NCBI GenBank assembly: GCA_947069175.1
Contig: CAMTDV010000028.1
Span: 65,828,157 to 65,892,156, forward strand
Direction: 5' to 3'
Source of the DNA: Scalesia atractyloides
Taxonomy: Eukaryota; Streptophyta; Magnoliopsida; Asterales; Asteraceae
DNA: 64,000 nucleotides
Part shown: piece after piece, positions 21,427-32,309 of the stretch
How positions within the stretch are numbered: the first letter of the stretch is position 1
Layout of the letters: every line of letters starts with the position of its first letter
Translations under genes and position numbers: made by a program
Notes under the pieces: model-generated
Seen by the model: only the letters and a program-made list of their open reading frames with translations
Told to the model about the DNA's origin: nothing
Databases searched by the model: none

Positions 21427-22850
21427 ATGGATCCAGACACTTTATCCAGATCATTCGTCGAGCACTACTACTCCACCTTCGATACAAATCGATCTGGATT
21501 AGCTAATCTCTATCAAGATGCATCCATGTTAACCTTCGAAGGCCAGAAGATCCAAGGCTCTCAGAACATCGTCGCTAAGCTCACTTCTCTTCCGTTCCAG
21601 CAGTGCAAACACAGCATAACAACCGTCGATTGTCAGCCGTCTGGTCCTGCCGGCGGTATGCTTGTGTTCGTCAGCGGCAACCTCCAACTCGCCGGAGAAC
21701 AACACGCTCTTAAGTTCAGTCAGGTATATTGTTATAAATCACGTTGTATGTTATTAATTTGTTGTGGATCTTGTTTTCTGATTTTGATTTGTGATGTGGA
21801 GGATTTAGAGTTTAGGATTTTGATTTTAGGTTAATATGTTGATTAGACGGTTAAGTGATTTAGGTTTTGTCTTGTTATGTGTTTGAGAGGCGGTTTTGTG
21901 TTTATAGTTATGGATTGTAGCGGATGATAGGGTGATTTTGTGTAGTTTTATATTGTTGATGAAGGTGTTTGTTTTTTTATTTGGTTGTGATTTGTGGTTT
22001 TTGATGAAGTTGTCTGTTTTGCTGTTTATTTCACTGCGGTGTGTGATATTGTAAGTGATCTGAATTACCGCGCTAGATGATAGACCGGTGGTTTGTGTAT
22101 GTGTATAGATGATGTGCATTTGTGGTTGATGGTACTAGATTGAATAAGTTTGAACTAGCAGTTGCAGTGTTGTATAGATTTTGAATCTGGCTATTGTCAT
22201 TACTATGTTAAGGATAGAGGACCTGTAGGTTATGGTAATATACAGGGAGGAGACTGTTGAGCTTATAAGAACATACAAGGAACGCTAGGCCTTATTGTTA
22301 CCACACAAGGAGAGGTGTCTAATAGTTTATATTGGTTTGAAATGCTATAGAAGTAAATGCAAATTTGTCTGTGGTGTGCCTATTTCTTAAAGTAAATGTT
22401 GTTTGAGTGTGTGTTTAGATTCTTTATAATGCAACATTTTTTCATTCTCTATGCTTGCATGATTAGAAATAACTTAGTCGAAATTGCAAAAGTTCGATGA
22501 GTTTCAAGAGAGTCGAATTGAGTATCCCTTGCATCGTGACCCTACCTTTATAAATAACCAGTATGTTAGAAATGATTACAGTTATGTATATTAATGATCT
22601 AATTTTTTGGTTAAGGAAGACTTAGGAGGTTTTATGCATGAAAAATACGCGTTGGGCAACTTCTGATTTGTATGACGCTTATATAATGTTTTTTTTTAGC
22701 CAACTCTATGTATTTAACCTGCTAATGATAAACCACAACACGTTTCTTATGTTTTGTTTGACTGGTTTGGATGCAGATGTTTCATTTGATGCCAACACCA
22801 CAAGGAGCTTTTATGTGTACAATGACATATTCCGTTTGAATTATGCATGA
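21427..22850 (+). CDS. NTF2: Nuclear transport factor 2 (NTF2) homologue, two exons, frame break in exon 2
   Basis: NTF2 is the small dimeric carrier that binds Ran-GDP and FxFG nucleoporins and returns Ran to the nucleus. Exon 1 (21,427-21,723, 99 codons) starts MDPDTLSRSFVEHYYSTFD and continues with NLYQDASMLTFEGQKIQG, SLPFQQCKHSITTVDCQPSG and GMLVFVSGNLQLAGE, matching plant NTF2 along its length. The intron runs 21,724-22,776 (GT...CAG). Exon 2 starts in phase at 22,777 with MFHLMPTPQG. The conserved end SFYVYNDIFRLNYA (stop 22,848-22,850) lies in another frame, because one base appears to be missing at about 22,811-22,813 (CAAGGAGC where AAG-type families have an extra A). As read, translation stops at 22,839 with a changed tail of about ten residues. 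It is either a recent pseudogene or, equally likely, an assembly error. The expected length, 123 residues, matches the family. Confidence 0.88.
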
Positions 22851-24067
22851 GATAAGGTGTCATTCTAGAATCCGAGTGTGTTTCGTAGTTTTTGAACATC
22901 ATTCATTTCTTGTCAAATTTACTATACTCGAGTGTTGAGATGCTAAATCATTCTAGTACTGCTTGGCTTTTGTTCCCCCTATGAAAACACTAGAACTGTG
23001 TCCTTTTTTCCCCTCTTTTTAATGCAATTTGTGTCTGGCTTTGTTATCTCTTTTTTTGGGGCCAAAACTAGGCTAGAAATTGGCAAAAATACATGGGGGA
23101 TGCAGGAATTAAAAATAAAAATACACCAATGTGAACACTTAACCTGGATTTATTTTTGACCATAAAACTAGTCGCCTTGATGTCTTCAACAAGCTTGAAA
23201 ATCTGTAGCTTCTGATATATGCTGTACCATTGAGAGATAATTGACAAAATAGCATTTATAGACTGGATTTTGTCACCTAGAATTTTCTATGCTAGCAACT
23301 AAATGGGTGGCTTGGGTCAGTATCAGTTATAACGGGGTCGGATAAAAATGACCGTTTCTTGTGAACTTTGAATCATGCATGAGTAAAATGTTATATTAAG
23401 GAATTAATGTTAATTTCAATTTATTTTAGATATTTAACAAAGTATAATACAAAGGTAATTTTGAATAAAAAACAAACATGTTTTTTTATAAAAAAAAACT
23501 GGGCATTATCTAGTTACATACCCGGCTTGTTTTCAATACTCACACCCGAACTTTAATCGGTTTCTTTCAATACCTCATTTCTCAATGCCTAATCAATACC
23601 CAAACCCTTTCTCTCAATACCTAATTTCTCAATGCCTAATCGATACCCAAAACCGATTTTATACCTGAACTGAGTATTTAAATTTAAAAAACTTGATAAA
23701 TGAACCTCTAGTTCCTAGGACCTACCCACCATATAGTCTTCCCTACAGGACAGCATTAAAGATGGTGAAATAGTAAGATATCTAATCACTTTTAAACTGT
23801 CTCCAACAACCAAATGGACATTTGAGGCCCATAAAATCGAGACATTAAATATGGTCTGGTTATGAAAAATGTATTACGAGCCTACTAAATATATTATAGC
23901 ATGTACATTAAGTTTATAACTATTACAGTAAGTTCTTTAAGTTATGACATCTATACCATAAATATTTATAAAAATAAATATTAAATACTGAAATGTATTA
24001 CTTTGACAATTGAAAAACAAGGCTTTCAATTTTAAGTAACTTTTTAAAGTTTTCAAATGGTTACCTT
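22851..24067. other. 3' flank of NTF2 and intergenic DNA
   Basis: The first 200 bases probably hold the NTF2 3' UTR, although no clear polyadenylation signal stands out. The rest is AT-rich. A short direct repeat (TCAATACCTAATTTCTCAATGCC-type text) occurs at about 23,565-23,650. Confidence 0.5.
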
Positions 24068-24330
24068 CAGTGGCGGATCTAGGAATTTTTTTCAGTGGGT
24101 TCACTGAAAAAAAATTAAAACAGTTTTAACCCCAAGAGGAGTCGAACCCGTGAACTCAAGCATGGAAGTACATGACTTAACCACTCCACTATCCATAAAT
24201 TTGGTTACTGGGTTCATCCCAGATGTTTTTTTATGGGTTCATACCAAATTTTGTATTAACATTTCTACTAAAAATTTGAAACCGAGTGGGTTCGTGTGAA
24301 CACGTAGTTCTCAACGTAGATCCGCCCCTG
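24068..24330. mobile_element. hAT-like MITE with internal tRNA-like sequence
   Basis: A 263-bp element with terminal inverted repeats CAGTGGCGGATCTAGGA (left) and CAGGGGCGGATCTACGT (right, complemented), an end type common in plant MITEs. Flanks GTTACCTT and GTTGCACT agree at 5 of 8 bases, consistent with a decayed 8-bp hAT target duplication. On the minus strand the centre (about 24,135-24,200) looks like part of a tRNA gene: TAGTGGAGTGGTTAAG (A-box-like) and GGGTTCGACTCC (B box). There is no coding sequence. Confidence 0.65.
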
Positions 24331-24648
24331 GTTGCACTAACTCAACTTAATATCTTATTGCTTAGTTTAAGTTAAACTAAGGGCATGGGGCGCTACATGA
24401 TGGTTCGTGGTGGGTGGATGACCACGCGTGGAACACCGTTGCCGCTGAAGGTGACCACACGTGGTGGTCATAACGCGTGTTGGCCATAACGCGTGAAGAA
24501 GATGCATGTTACTGTTGAACTGAACGTTGGGGTGACCGTTGGGGCTTTTTAAAATTAAAAAAAACTTAAATACTATATCTATATCATCTATTTTAACCTT
24601 TTAAACCCACAAAAAACCATCTCTACACTCTACATTCTAAACCGAAAA

Positions 24649-25429
24649 ATGGGAGGTTCAAGCCAACATGGTTCGAGTTCGAAGAAAAAACCCACACGAC
24701 CAAAGGTTCGAGCTAATCTTGGCGAGCCAGCGAGATTTCGCTTGCATGACGAAGCCGACCTAATCCCACCGTTTCAAACCCAACCATTTCCCAACCAACC
24801 CTTTCAAAATGAACAGTTTCAAACCCTGTATCAAAACCAATCTTTTATTCCACCATTTCAAACCCAACCGTTTCAACACCAACCGTCTAATCAAATGTCA
24901 CTCGACCCAAGAATATATCAATCTCATCCACCAATTCGCCCGTGCATATCGCGAACCACAACAACAAGATGATGATGATGATGATTACGATAGTGAACCG
25001 GTTCAAGAAGAAGAAGAAGAAGACGATGAAGAAGTTAATATCGTCCCAATAGCTGGTGGTTGGAGAGCTTGGACGAGCGATGAGGAGGTTGCCTTGGTCA
25101 AGGCATACTTGCACATCTCCGAAAACAAAAAACATTTAAATGAACAATGAAGAGACTTGTTTTGGAGACGAGTTATTGCACATTTTCCAAGCTTACCGGT
25201 TTGATCGAACGCAACATGGATCAAATGACTTCAAAGTGGGGTGATTTGAAGCGAAATTTGAGTAAATTTAAGGCTTGCTTCATTTAATTGGTAATTTTTT
25301 AATGTTATTACTTTATTTTGTTATTTCTTATTATACAATAGTGTGTTTTGTATGTTTTGTAGACCCGAAATCCACAAAGCGAGCGACCGAGGCGACTATC
25401 ATAAAAACGTTTTAAAAGAGTATTGCACG
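24649..25429 (+). pseudogene. Harbinger Myb-like ORF, piece 1 of 3 (N-terminal)
   Basis: It starts MGGSSQHGSSSKKKPTRPK. A low-complexity FQTQPF/FQNEQF repeat segment follows, then an acidic run (QQDDDDDDYDSEPVQEEEEE) reached after a frame slip near 24,930. Next come the SANT/trihelix-like start WRAWTSDEEVALVKAYLH, a TGA at 25,148-25,150, and decayed text including FWRRVIAHF, MTSKWGDLKRNLSKFK and ACFI. A probable intron at 25,291-25,362 (GTAATT...TTTGTAG) precedes SDRGDYHKNVLKEYC. The piece ends at 25,429 where element A begins. Such proteins are the DNA-binding partner of PIF/Harbinger transposases. In some plant annotations they appear as glutathione S-transferase T3-like because of a fused relative. 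Confidence 0.75.
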
Positions 25430-26126
25430 TGTAACACCTCGACTGCGTAAAACAACAAACCGCGGCGGAAATGTCGGGGAGTCATGTCACAGAACTATTG
25501 TTTCACAACACATGGTACATAAATTTTTGTATTATTGAATTTAATTGTTTACATTGTCTTGGGAGAATGAAATCATAAACATAACAATTGTCTTGCAAAT
25601 TTTAAAGTCACTAAGGCCCAAGTCCACCCTATGTGAAGAATGCTCAAAGTCAAACATTAGCTTCTGAAACATATGTGAAAATAAAACGTCAGCATAAAAA
25701 TGCCTACGAGTAACATAGGTTTTGTGTTGAAGATTCATGGATTTGAAAGTTAAAAAGAAATGTTCAACTATTACAAAGTAGCCATGATCCTTTACAAAAA
25801 TGTTTCTTTTATGAAATCATATGAAAATCAAATGATTTAAAAGGAATGATGCATGTTTAACTTAATAACTAAAATAACTCGTGTCTTGTATAAAATATGT
25901 CATGTCTTGTATTTTTGTTTGAAGTGGTTTAGATAACACGGCGTTATATAATATAATGAAAGCACTTATATAGGAAGTACCAGCGGCGTATCCACCATGC
26001 TTTTATCATATTACACACGTCTCGTCATTTAAATCACTTACCATGAGCCAACAAATGAGATATCTTGTTTAAACCAATGTCATGTATAAACCAATGCCAT
26101 GTATAAACCAAATGTCTTTGAGAAGT
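25430..26126 (-). repeat. Partial 3' LTR of gypsy A
   Basis: About 700 bp that align with the start of 41,005-44,031 (TGTAACACC.CGAC.GCGTAAAACA) up to CCAAATGTCTTT at about 26,125. From there the sequence switches abruptly into reverse transcriptase. The rest of this LTR is missing. Confidence 0.85.
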
Positions 26127-27006
26127 TTGCGATAAAGCGTCAGTAATAGCCAGCTAGACCGAGAAGTGAACAAACTTCGGTTGGAGCAGTAGGTGTACTC
26201 CAATCCCTAATCGCACTGATTTTGGCGGTTTTTACATGTATACCTTGTTCGTTGACAATGTGTCCCAAATATTGAACTTTCTTCAGCCAAAATTCACACT
26301 TGAAGAATTTGGCATAAAGTTATTCTTTCTTTAGGAGTTCCATTGTTAGACGAAGATGACGTTTGTGATCGGCTCGGGATTTCAAATAAATTAAAATGTG
26401 GTCGATGAAAACAATGATGAACTTGTCTAAATAAGGTTTATAAACCCTTTTCATTAATTCCATGAAGACGACATGAGCATTTGTTAAACCAAAGGGCATG
26501 ACAGTGAACTCGTAATGGCCGTATCGAGTGCGAAAAGCAGTTTTGGGAATATTTTCATCGAGTACACAAAGCTGATGATACACAGTTAGAAGATCAACCT
26601 TGGAGAAACATGTAGCACCTTGTAGTTGATAAAAAAAATCATCAATATGAGGTAGGGGATCTCGATTTTTAATCATGAGTTTGTTGAGCTCACGATAATC
26701 GATGCACTTGCGAAAGGATCCGTCCTTCTTTTTCACGAATAGGACAGGAGCGCCCCAAGGTGAAAAGCTCGGACTAATAAATCCTTTGTCTGAAAGTTCT
26801 TGGAGTTGTTTTGACAACTCTTGCATTTCAGACGGTGCAAGACGGTAAGGGGATTTGGCAATTGGGTTGGTACCAGTTACAAGGTCTATACGAAACTCGA
26901 CTTGACGTGCTGGGGTAAACCACGTAGTTCTTCAGGAAACATCCCAGGAAAATCTCGAACAACGGGGATGTCTTGAATACTCTTACCCTTGCTTTTCTCC
27001 TCTACG
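26127..27006 (-). pseudogene. Reverse transcriptase remnant of gypsy A
   Basis: The minus strand shows KGFISPSFSPWGAPVLFVKK, FRKCIDYRELNKL, FRTRYGHYEFTVMPFGLTNA and FIDHILIYLKS. The catalytic block normally reads FIDDIL; here the second Asp is His, so the enzyme would be inactive even without the other breaks. Downstream, LLGLAGYY is followed by TGA in place of the usual Arg, and the coding stops at the LTR junction near 26,126. On the N-terminal side the ORF is interrupted at 27,011 by element B and resumes at 38,822. This polymerase would have copied the element RNA. It is a Ty3/gypsy family member. Confidence 0.85.
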
Positions 27007-27011
27007 ATATG

Positions 27012-29931
27012 TGTGACATCCCGGGTTTTTCGGATAACTTAAACGTAATACTTGTCAAACTAATTACGTGCTATGTGTATGAACGTGTACGAGTTAATGA
27101 ATACGTGATGAGTGTTTGTGTGATTGTTTTAGTTATAGAATAAGTACAGTAGATATGTACACGAACTGAACCGAACCGCGACACGAACTAACTTTGATTC
27201 ATTGTGACTCTAGGAGTTAGCAAAGTTTTAAAACTATTTCGGCCAAGATCAAACCCAAACCGAGAGCAAACCTAAAACTATTTCGGCCAAGATCAAACCC
27301 AAACCAACCCGCCCAAGTCCCTCGGCCACGAACCCAAACCAAACCGTAACCTTGTTCTCTTGCGCCTATAAATACAAACTCATGCATGCCTTCATTCACA
27401 TACACAAAACCCTAAACAGAAACTGCCGTCGGGCCTTGTGATCGCAGACAGCTTCCTTCCTTGTTCGTTTCTTCCTCTCGGTCGCAGCAGCAGCAGTCAT
27501 CGCCATCATCATCTTCCTGTTGATCACGAGCAGCCTCTTCTTCCAGTTCCTGTCAGTTTCGGTCGTGATCTTGTTGGAACAGCCGGGTCGTTCTTGTCCA
27601 AATCTCGGTTTGTTTGCCTAGTTATTCAAGGTTAGGATTATCTTTGATTTCGAGATCATGTTCGGATATATATGCTTGAATGAATTGATTAGTTTGTTTC
27701 GGATATATATGCTTGAATGAATTGATTAGTTTGTTTCGGATATATATGCTTGAATGAATTGATTAGTTTGTTTCGGATATATATGCTTGAACGAATTGAT
27801 TAGCTTGTTTTCGGATCATAAGTGTTGTAAGTAATCGGCTGAACTATCCATTGTTTGCATGAATAATTGTTTGCGGAACTTGGGAGTTTGCGACTAGGGT
27901 TGTTTGTAAAAACTAGAAGTAAGAACTAGGGTTTGCATGGATAAGGTATTAGTAGTGATCTATGATTAAAAATCGGTTCTTGCTCGCTTAGGTTGATCAA
28001 TAGGAACGGTTTATGCAAATTGTAATAATAATATACTGAAAATAACTGCTGAGTAATAGTTACAGCCGACTTCATCTGGCTGTAACTCGGTCGTTAGTTG
28101 TCAAAAAACAGATTTTCTGATGTCTAGGACGTAGAGATTTGAATAACGAATCTAAGGGCGCTGGATTCATAATTTTCTGAAGTCGTTTGATATTTTTAAA
28201 GGGCCAAATAAGTTCAGTAACCAAAGCTGTGAAAATTCTGAAATTTTGTTAGTTGTTTATCAAGTTGGATTTTAAAATCAGTAGAGAGTTGAGTCATGAA
28301 TTTTGCACAGCAACTAGGTATAGAAATTTCCGGGCAACTCCAACTGGAATTTTGTTAATTGGACGATCGGTGATTTTTAAATAAATTCTTCCGTGGACTG
28401 CAGTCAGAAGGCGACAAATCTGACTGCAGCCTAATATTAATATTTATGGTTAATTGGTAAAGATTTAGGACTTGGAAAAATTATATAAATTTCTATGGTA
28501 TAAATGTCATCTACTGTAAAAATATTGGAATTTTTGGAATGTTAGAACTATTTTATAAAAATCCTAGAAAACAGCTGAATTATGAGTGCCAAGCTGAAAT
28601 TGGAAAACTTGTGATTTTGTGCACCAAATTGTGGCATGAATTGGTTTATGTTTATGATAAGCTGTCTTGATCACTAGGTTCACATGAGAATACTTGCATG
28701 CATGTTTGAGTGTTAGATATGTTGTTTGTGTGTATCACTTTGTGCGTAAATTTCGTGTAGAATTTGTATTGGTGTGTTCACACACTGACTTGAAATTAAT
28801 TGGTTTGTTAGGACGCAACTAGCGGTCCCATCTCTTATAACTTCTTTGCTACACTAACCGAGCAAATAAAGGTGAGTTCACGGCCTCTAACTTTATCCGG
28901 TTTTTAAACAACAGGGGGAGAAACATGTATACATTCTCAAACTCAATCTCTTTACGTTATACGAATTTAACGTCACATAACTACTCGGTAACTAAGTTAA
29001 TGTTAATGTAATGTTATGGTCACTAAGCAGCTTTATCACTTAAGTCCTCGTCAATCTCTCGGATCGTTAGTATTGGGTTTAATAGCGGGGAGTTATAAGT
29101 AGTACTACTGGGCCCGACAAGCCCCATCCGAGCTAGTCGCGCTAGCCGACCGGGTATGGTCAACGGGTGAATAATTCGGCCTAACCTCGCCATGGTCATG
29201 TGATAGGCCTGGCAAAACGGAGGCACAAAAGTCAGCTTCGATCGCGAACACTTACGTGACATAACTTTAGGCTAGCTACCTATATATATTAACATTGAAC
29301 TTAATTACGAATCAACTGTATTATCCCGGGTTGAGGATAATGGAAGCAACAACTTAATATTCCGGGTTTGGAATATTGGAAACAACAACTTAATATTCCG
29401 GGTTTGGAATATTGGAAGCAACAACTTATTATTCCGGGTTGGAATAATGGAACCAACAACTTATTATTCCGGGTTGGAATAATGGAACCAATACGTTATC
29501 CCGGGTTAGGGATAACGGAGAAAATAAACTATAACCGAACAAACGAATTTATGAAAACCTGTGAACTCACTCATCTTTAATGTTGACACTTGTTTCTTTA
29601 CATGTTTCTCAGGACACTAGGAGCTCTAGGTGCACGCACATGCATTGAACAAGACATCTTTTATCGAGTCTTATTTATCAATATTGTTTTGGGATTTTTC
29701 ATTTGTTTTGGCGTTTGTGTTGGCGCCCGCTTCACTACTTATTTATGCTTCCGCTCAAACTTTAAAACTGATGCTTCTGCTAAATATTGGTAATATAAAA
29801 TCTACAACAAGTGATTTTGGAAAACGTATTATCAAATCATATAGAGTCGTTCGACGTACTAGTGTTTCAGATTCTGGTTTGTTCACACGCCTCGCGGTAA
29901 AACTCCGCAAGTGGAAATTGAGGGTGTGACA
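27012..29931 (+). repeat. 5' LTR of gypsy B
   Basis: 2,920 bp. It has four tandem copies of a 35-bp unit around GGATATATATGCTTGAATGA (about 27,653-27,808), and a run of units around TATTCCGGGTTTGGAATATT/ATTATTCCGGGTTGGAATAA (29,320-29,515). A likely TATA box, TATAAATA, lies at 27,367-27,374, about 50 bp before an ACAAAACCCTAAACAG leader. It carries one more 33-35 bp repeat unit than the 3' LTR. Confidence 0.95.
27367..27374 (+). promoter_or_regulatory. TATA box in the 5' LTR of B
   Basis: TATAAATA in the sequence GCGCCTATAAATACAAAC, followed by an A/C-rich stretch typical of a plant transcription start region. The same box lies at 36,287-36,294 in the 3' LTR. Confidence 0.6.
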
Positions 29932-29934
29932 GAT

Positions 29935-29947
29935 TGGTATCAGAGCC
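29935..29947 (+). other. Primer-binding site of gypsy B
   Basis: TGGTATCAGAGCC, three bases after the LTR end, is complementary to the 3' end of initiator methionyl-tRNA. Confidence 0.9.
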
Positions 29948-30127
29948 ACTAGCTATAGAGAACCAGGTTTGCATTAGAAGTAGACCTAAACTATAGCTGA
30001 TTTCACGACACTAGACTTAGTTTGGCACCGAACTATTATATCTTGTTACCACAACTGTGTTATGTAGATTATGCCTTCATAATAGAAATGAAAACAACAC
30101 GTAACTAACTACACGACCTAACAGGCA

Positions 30128-30765
30128 ATGTCATCATCCTCATCGTCATCATCATCCGACAGACCTACGCCACCAAGGGCACCAGGAAAGGCACCAATGG
30201 TGGAACCCATACCATCTTATGGCGTGGAGACACGCTAGCTGCGAGGAAAAGGCTCGCTCTGGGGGAGGAGTCGTCGTTACGCCCAACTATTGCTGTACCG
30301 GTTGAACCGGTTAACCCTGTAGAAATAGGAATTGACATACTTAGAATCCTGGTGCATACACAACAAAAACAGTTAGAAAGAATGCAGGAAACCATCCTAG
30401 CACAAGGGTGGATGATTCGACAACTTACAGGTAAGACCGACTCGCTCGAGGAAGAGCATCGTACGAGCAAGATAGCTCGTAACACCATAGCCAGAGATCT
30501 GCATGCTGAGCAGATAAGAGCCGACTGGCTTGAGGACAGAGTCCTGGAAAATAGTTGGAACATTCAGGAACTGCAAAATCAAGCACTTGCACCAGCACCG
30601 GCCCCTCCAATGCCGGTAGAGGAGGATCCAGAAGAGGATCCAGAGGAGGACCCTGAGGAGGATCCAGAGGAGGATCCGGAGGAGGACCCAGCTGTAGAAG
30701 CTGGAAATGCCGCACAGGATGACGGCAACGACAGTGACTTGGGGAATGGAGACGTAGACGACTGA
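30128..30765 (+). pseudogene. Accessory ORF of gypsy B upstream of gag
   Basis: It starts at ATG 30,128 with a poly-Ser run (MSSSSSSSSSDRPTPPRAPG). A single-base deletion before about 30,236 shifts the frame onto a TAG. The next frame continues AARKRLALGEESS and then a helical Glu/Gln-rich segment (QQKQLERMQETILAQ, LEEEHRTSKIARNTIA) with heptad-like spacing, so probably a coiled coil. After a PAPAPPMPVEE linker come seven near-identical acidic EEDP repeats (about 30,619-30,690), and the ORF ends with TGA at 30,765. No enzyme motif is present. Accessory ORFs at this position occur in some plant gypsy lineages and their function is not established. Element D has a different, His/Pro-rich ORF in the same place. 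Confidence 0.7.
30619..30690 (+). repeat. EEDP-coding tandem repeat
   Basis: Seven copies of a 12-base unit of the form GAGGAYCCNGAG encoding Glu-Glu-Asp-Pro inside the accessory ORF of B. Confidence 0.85.
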
Positions 30766-31025
30766 CACGTTTCGTTTATTTTGTTTATTTTCCTTCAGTC
30801 TATTTATTTTCCCACTTGTGTTTAAACTTGAGACATTATAGTGAATTCGTATGTTTGATTTGCACTTTTGTAAGACGTTGAAATTTCAGTTAATCAAGTA
30901 TTTCTTTTGACTATTTAACATATTGAGTTGACGTAACTTAATAATTATTAAAGTACGAGGTAGGATAACTATATTGGATATATAGACTTATCGGGGTGTG
31001 TTTGTGTTGTGTTTCGAAGATCTAA

Positions 31026-32309
31026 ATGGCAACTGGAAGACGTGGAAACCTTAACTTGACGCCCGAAGAGCTAGCTGCCATGATTCAAGAGCACGTGAAC
31101 GCAGCTTTAGCGGGTGTTCAGAACCAACCGGCAGGTAACCATTATTAAATTTTCGCGTGAAAATCTAATAGTGAGGCTAGAAAAATTCCTTGCTGACTTC
31201 CTGTTCTCTGTCAGCAGGAGGGGGCTTTAACCCCTATAAGATGTTCCTTGACGCAAAGCCAAGCAAATTCTCGGGGCGGAAGGACCCATTGGATTGGTCC
31301 GCTGGATCGAAAAGTCTGAATCCGTTTTTGAAATGTGCAACTGCCTCGAGGCCAACAAGGTCAAATACGCAGCCTCAACACTGGAAGATGGGGCATTGAC
31401 ATGGTGGAATGCCCAAGTCCAAACACGTGGACTTATAGCTGCGAATGCAATGGCATGGGCCGAGTTCAAGGCCCTAATCAAAGAGGAGTACTGTCCACGA
31501 GACAGAGTGCAACAATTGGAGCAAGCTTTATGGAACCACAAGATGGTGGGATCGGAAATTGAAGCTTACACCGCAAAACACCATGACTTAGTATTTCTGT
31601 GTCCCGAATTGGCCAACACGGTGGAGAAAGACTCGAGTTCTATCTTGGGGGTCTGGTTCCGGAAATTCAGGGTATGGTAATGGCTAGTAACCCTGTAACT
31701 GAACATCAAGCAATCCGATTGGCTCACAAACTCACCGATAAGGCGGTGGAACAGAAGAAGCTGCCAGCACGGGGTACAACTGAAGTTGCCCCGGATAACA
31801 AAAGAAAGTTTGAAGACTCAACTATTCGACAGTCTTCGTCATCTCATCCGCAGCAAGGGAACCAGAAGCGGTTCAATCATTTCAACAGCGACCGGGGTCA
31901 CCAAAATCAGCCCGCCAACAACCACAACAACAACAACAACAACAACCAGAATGCAGGCGGCTACGTAGGTCGAAAGCCGCAGTGCAATCGCTGCAATCTT
32001 CATCATCACGGCCCTTGTGCCGGAAACCGCTGCCAACGATGTGGCAAGGTGGGACATGCGGCAAAGGATTGTCGTGGGGAAATCATGTCCCGACAAAATC
32101 AAAATCAGCCCCAGGGTCAGCAGCAGGGTATAAACCGGGGATGCTATCAGTGAGGTAGCACTGCTCATTTCAGAAGAGACTGCCCACAGCTGCGTAATAA
32201 CAACAATAATGGTGGAAACAACCACAACCACAATAACCACAACAACAATAACAACAACAACAATAATGGGAACGGTGGCACAGGAGGTGCCAAAGGTCGC
32301 GCATTTACA
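31026..32309 (+). pseudogene. gag region of gypsy B (intron-like gap, two frame slips, one stop)
   Basis: It starts MATGRRGNLNLTPEELAAM at 31,026. A probable 80-bp intron (31,135 GTAACC to CTGTCAG 31,214, or CAG 31,217) separates this from GGGFNPYKMFLDAKPSKFSG. Capsid text follows: IEKSESVFEMCNCLEANK, DGALTWWNAQ, EYCPRDRVQQLEQALWNHK, FYLGGLVPEIQGMVMASNP. Frame slips lie near 31,288 and 31,626. The nucleocapsid has an Asn-rich stretch and one intact zinc knuckle, CQRCGKVGHAAKDC (32,031-32,072). The second knuckle is cut by TGA 32,151-32,153 at a Cys position. gag and pol share one frame, so the element encoded a single polyprotein. The gag product forms the particle that holds the RNA. Confidence 0.88.
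31135..31217 (+). other. Probable intron within gag of B, tandem acceptor
   Basis: The open frame stops making sense at GCAG/GTAACC and resumes after a pyrimidine-rich CTTCCTGTTCTCTGTCAG. Splicing restores the frame. The acceptor is CAGCAG (NAGNAG type), giving two products that differ by one residue. Confidence 0.6.

Noticed and set aside
29590..29929. Two overlapping plus-strand frames present in both B LTRs
   Set aside because: Identity between the copies reflects LTR duplication, not selection. No domain is recognisable and the segment is the LTR end.
30397..30768. Minus-strand frames opposite the accessory ORF of B
   Set aside because: They are shadows of the EEDP repeats on the sense strand, with biased Leu/Ile/Trp composition.
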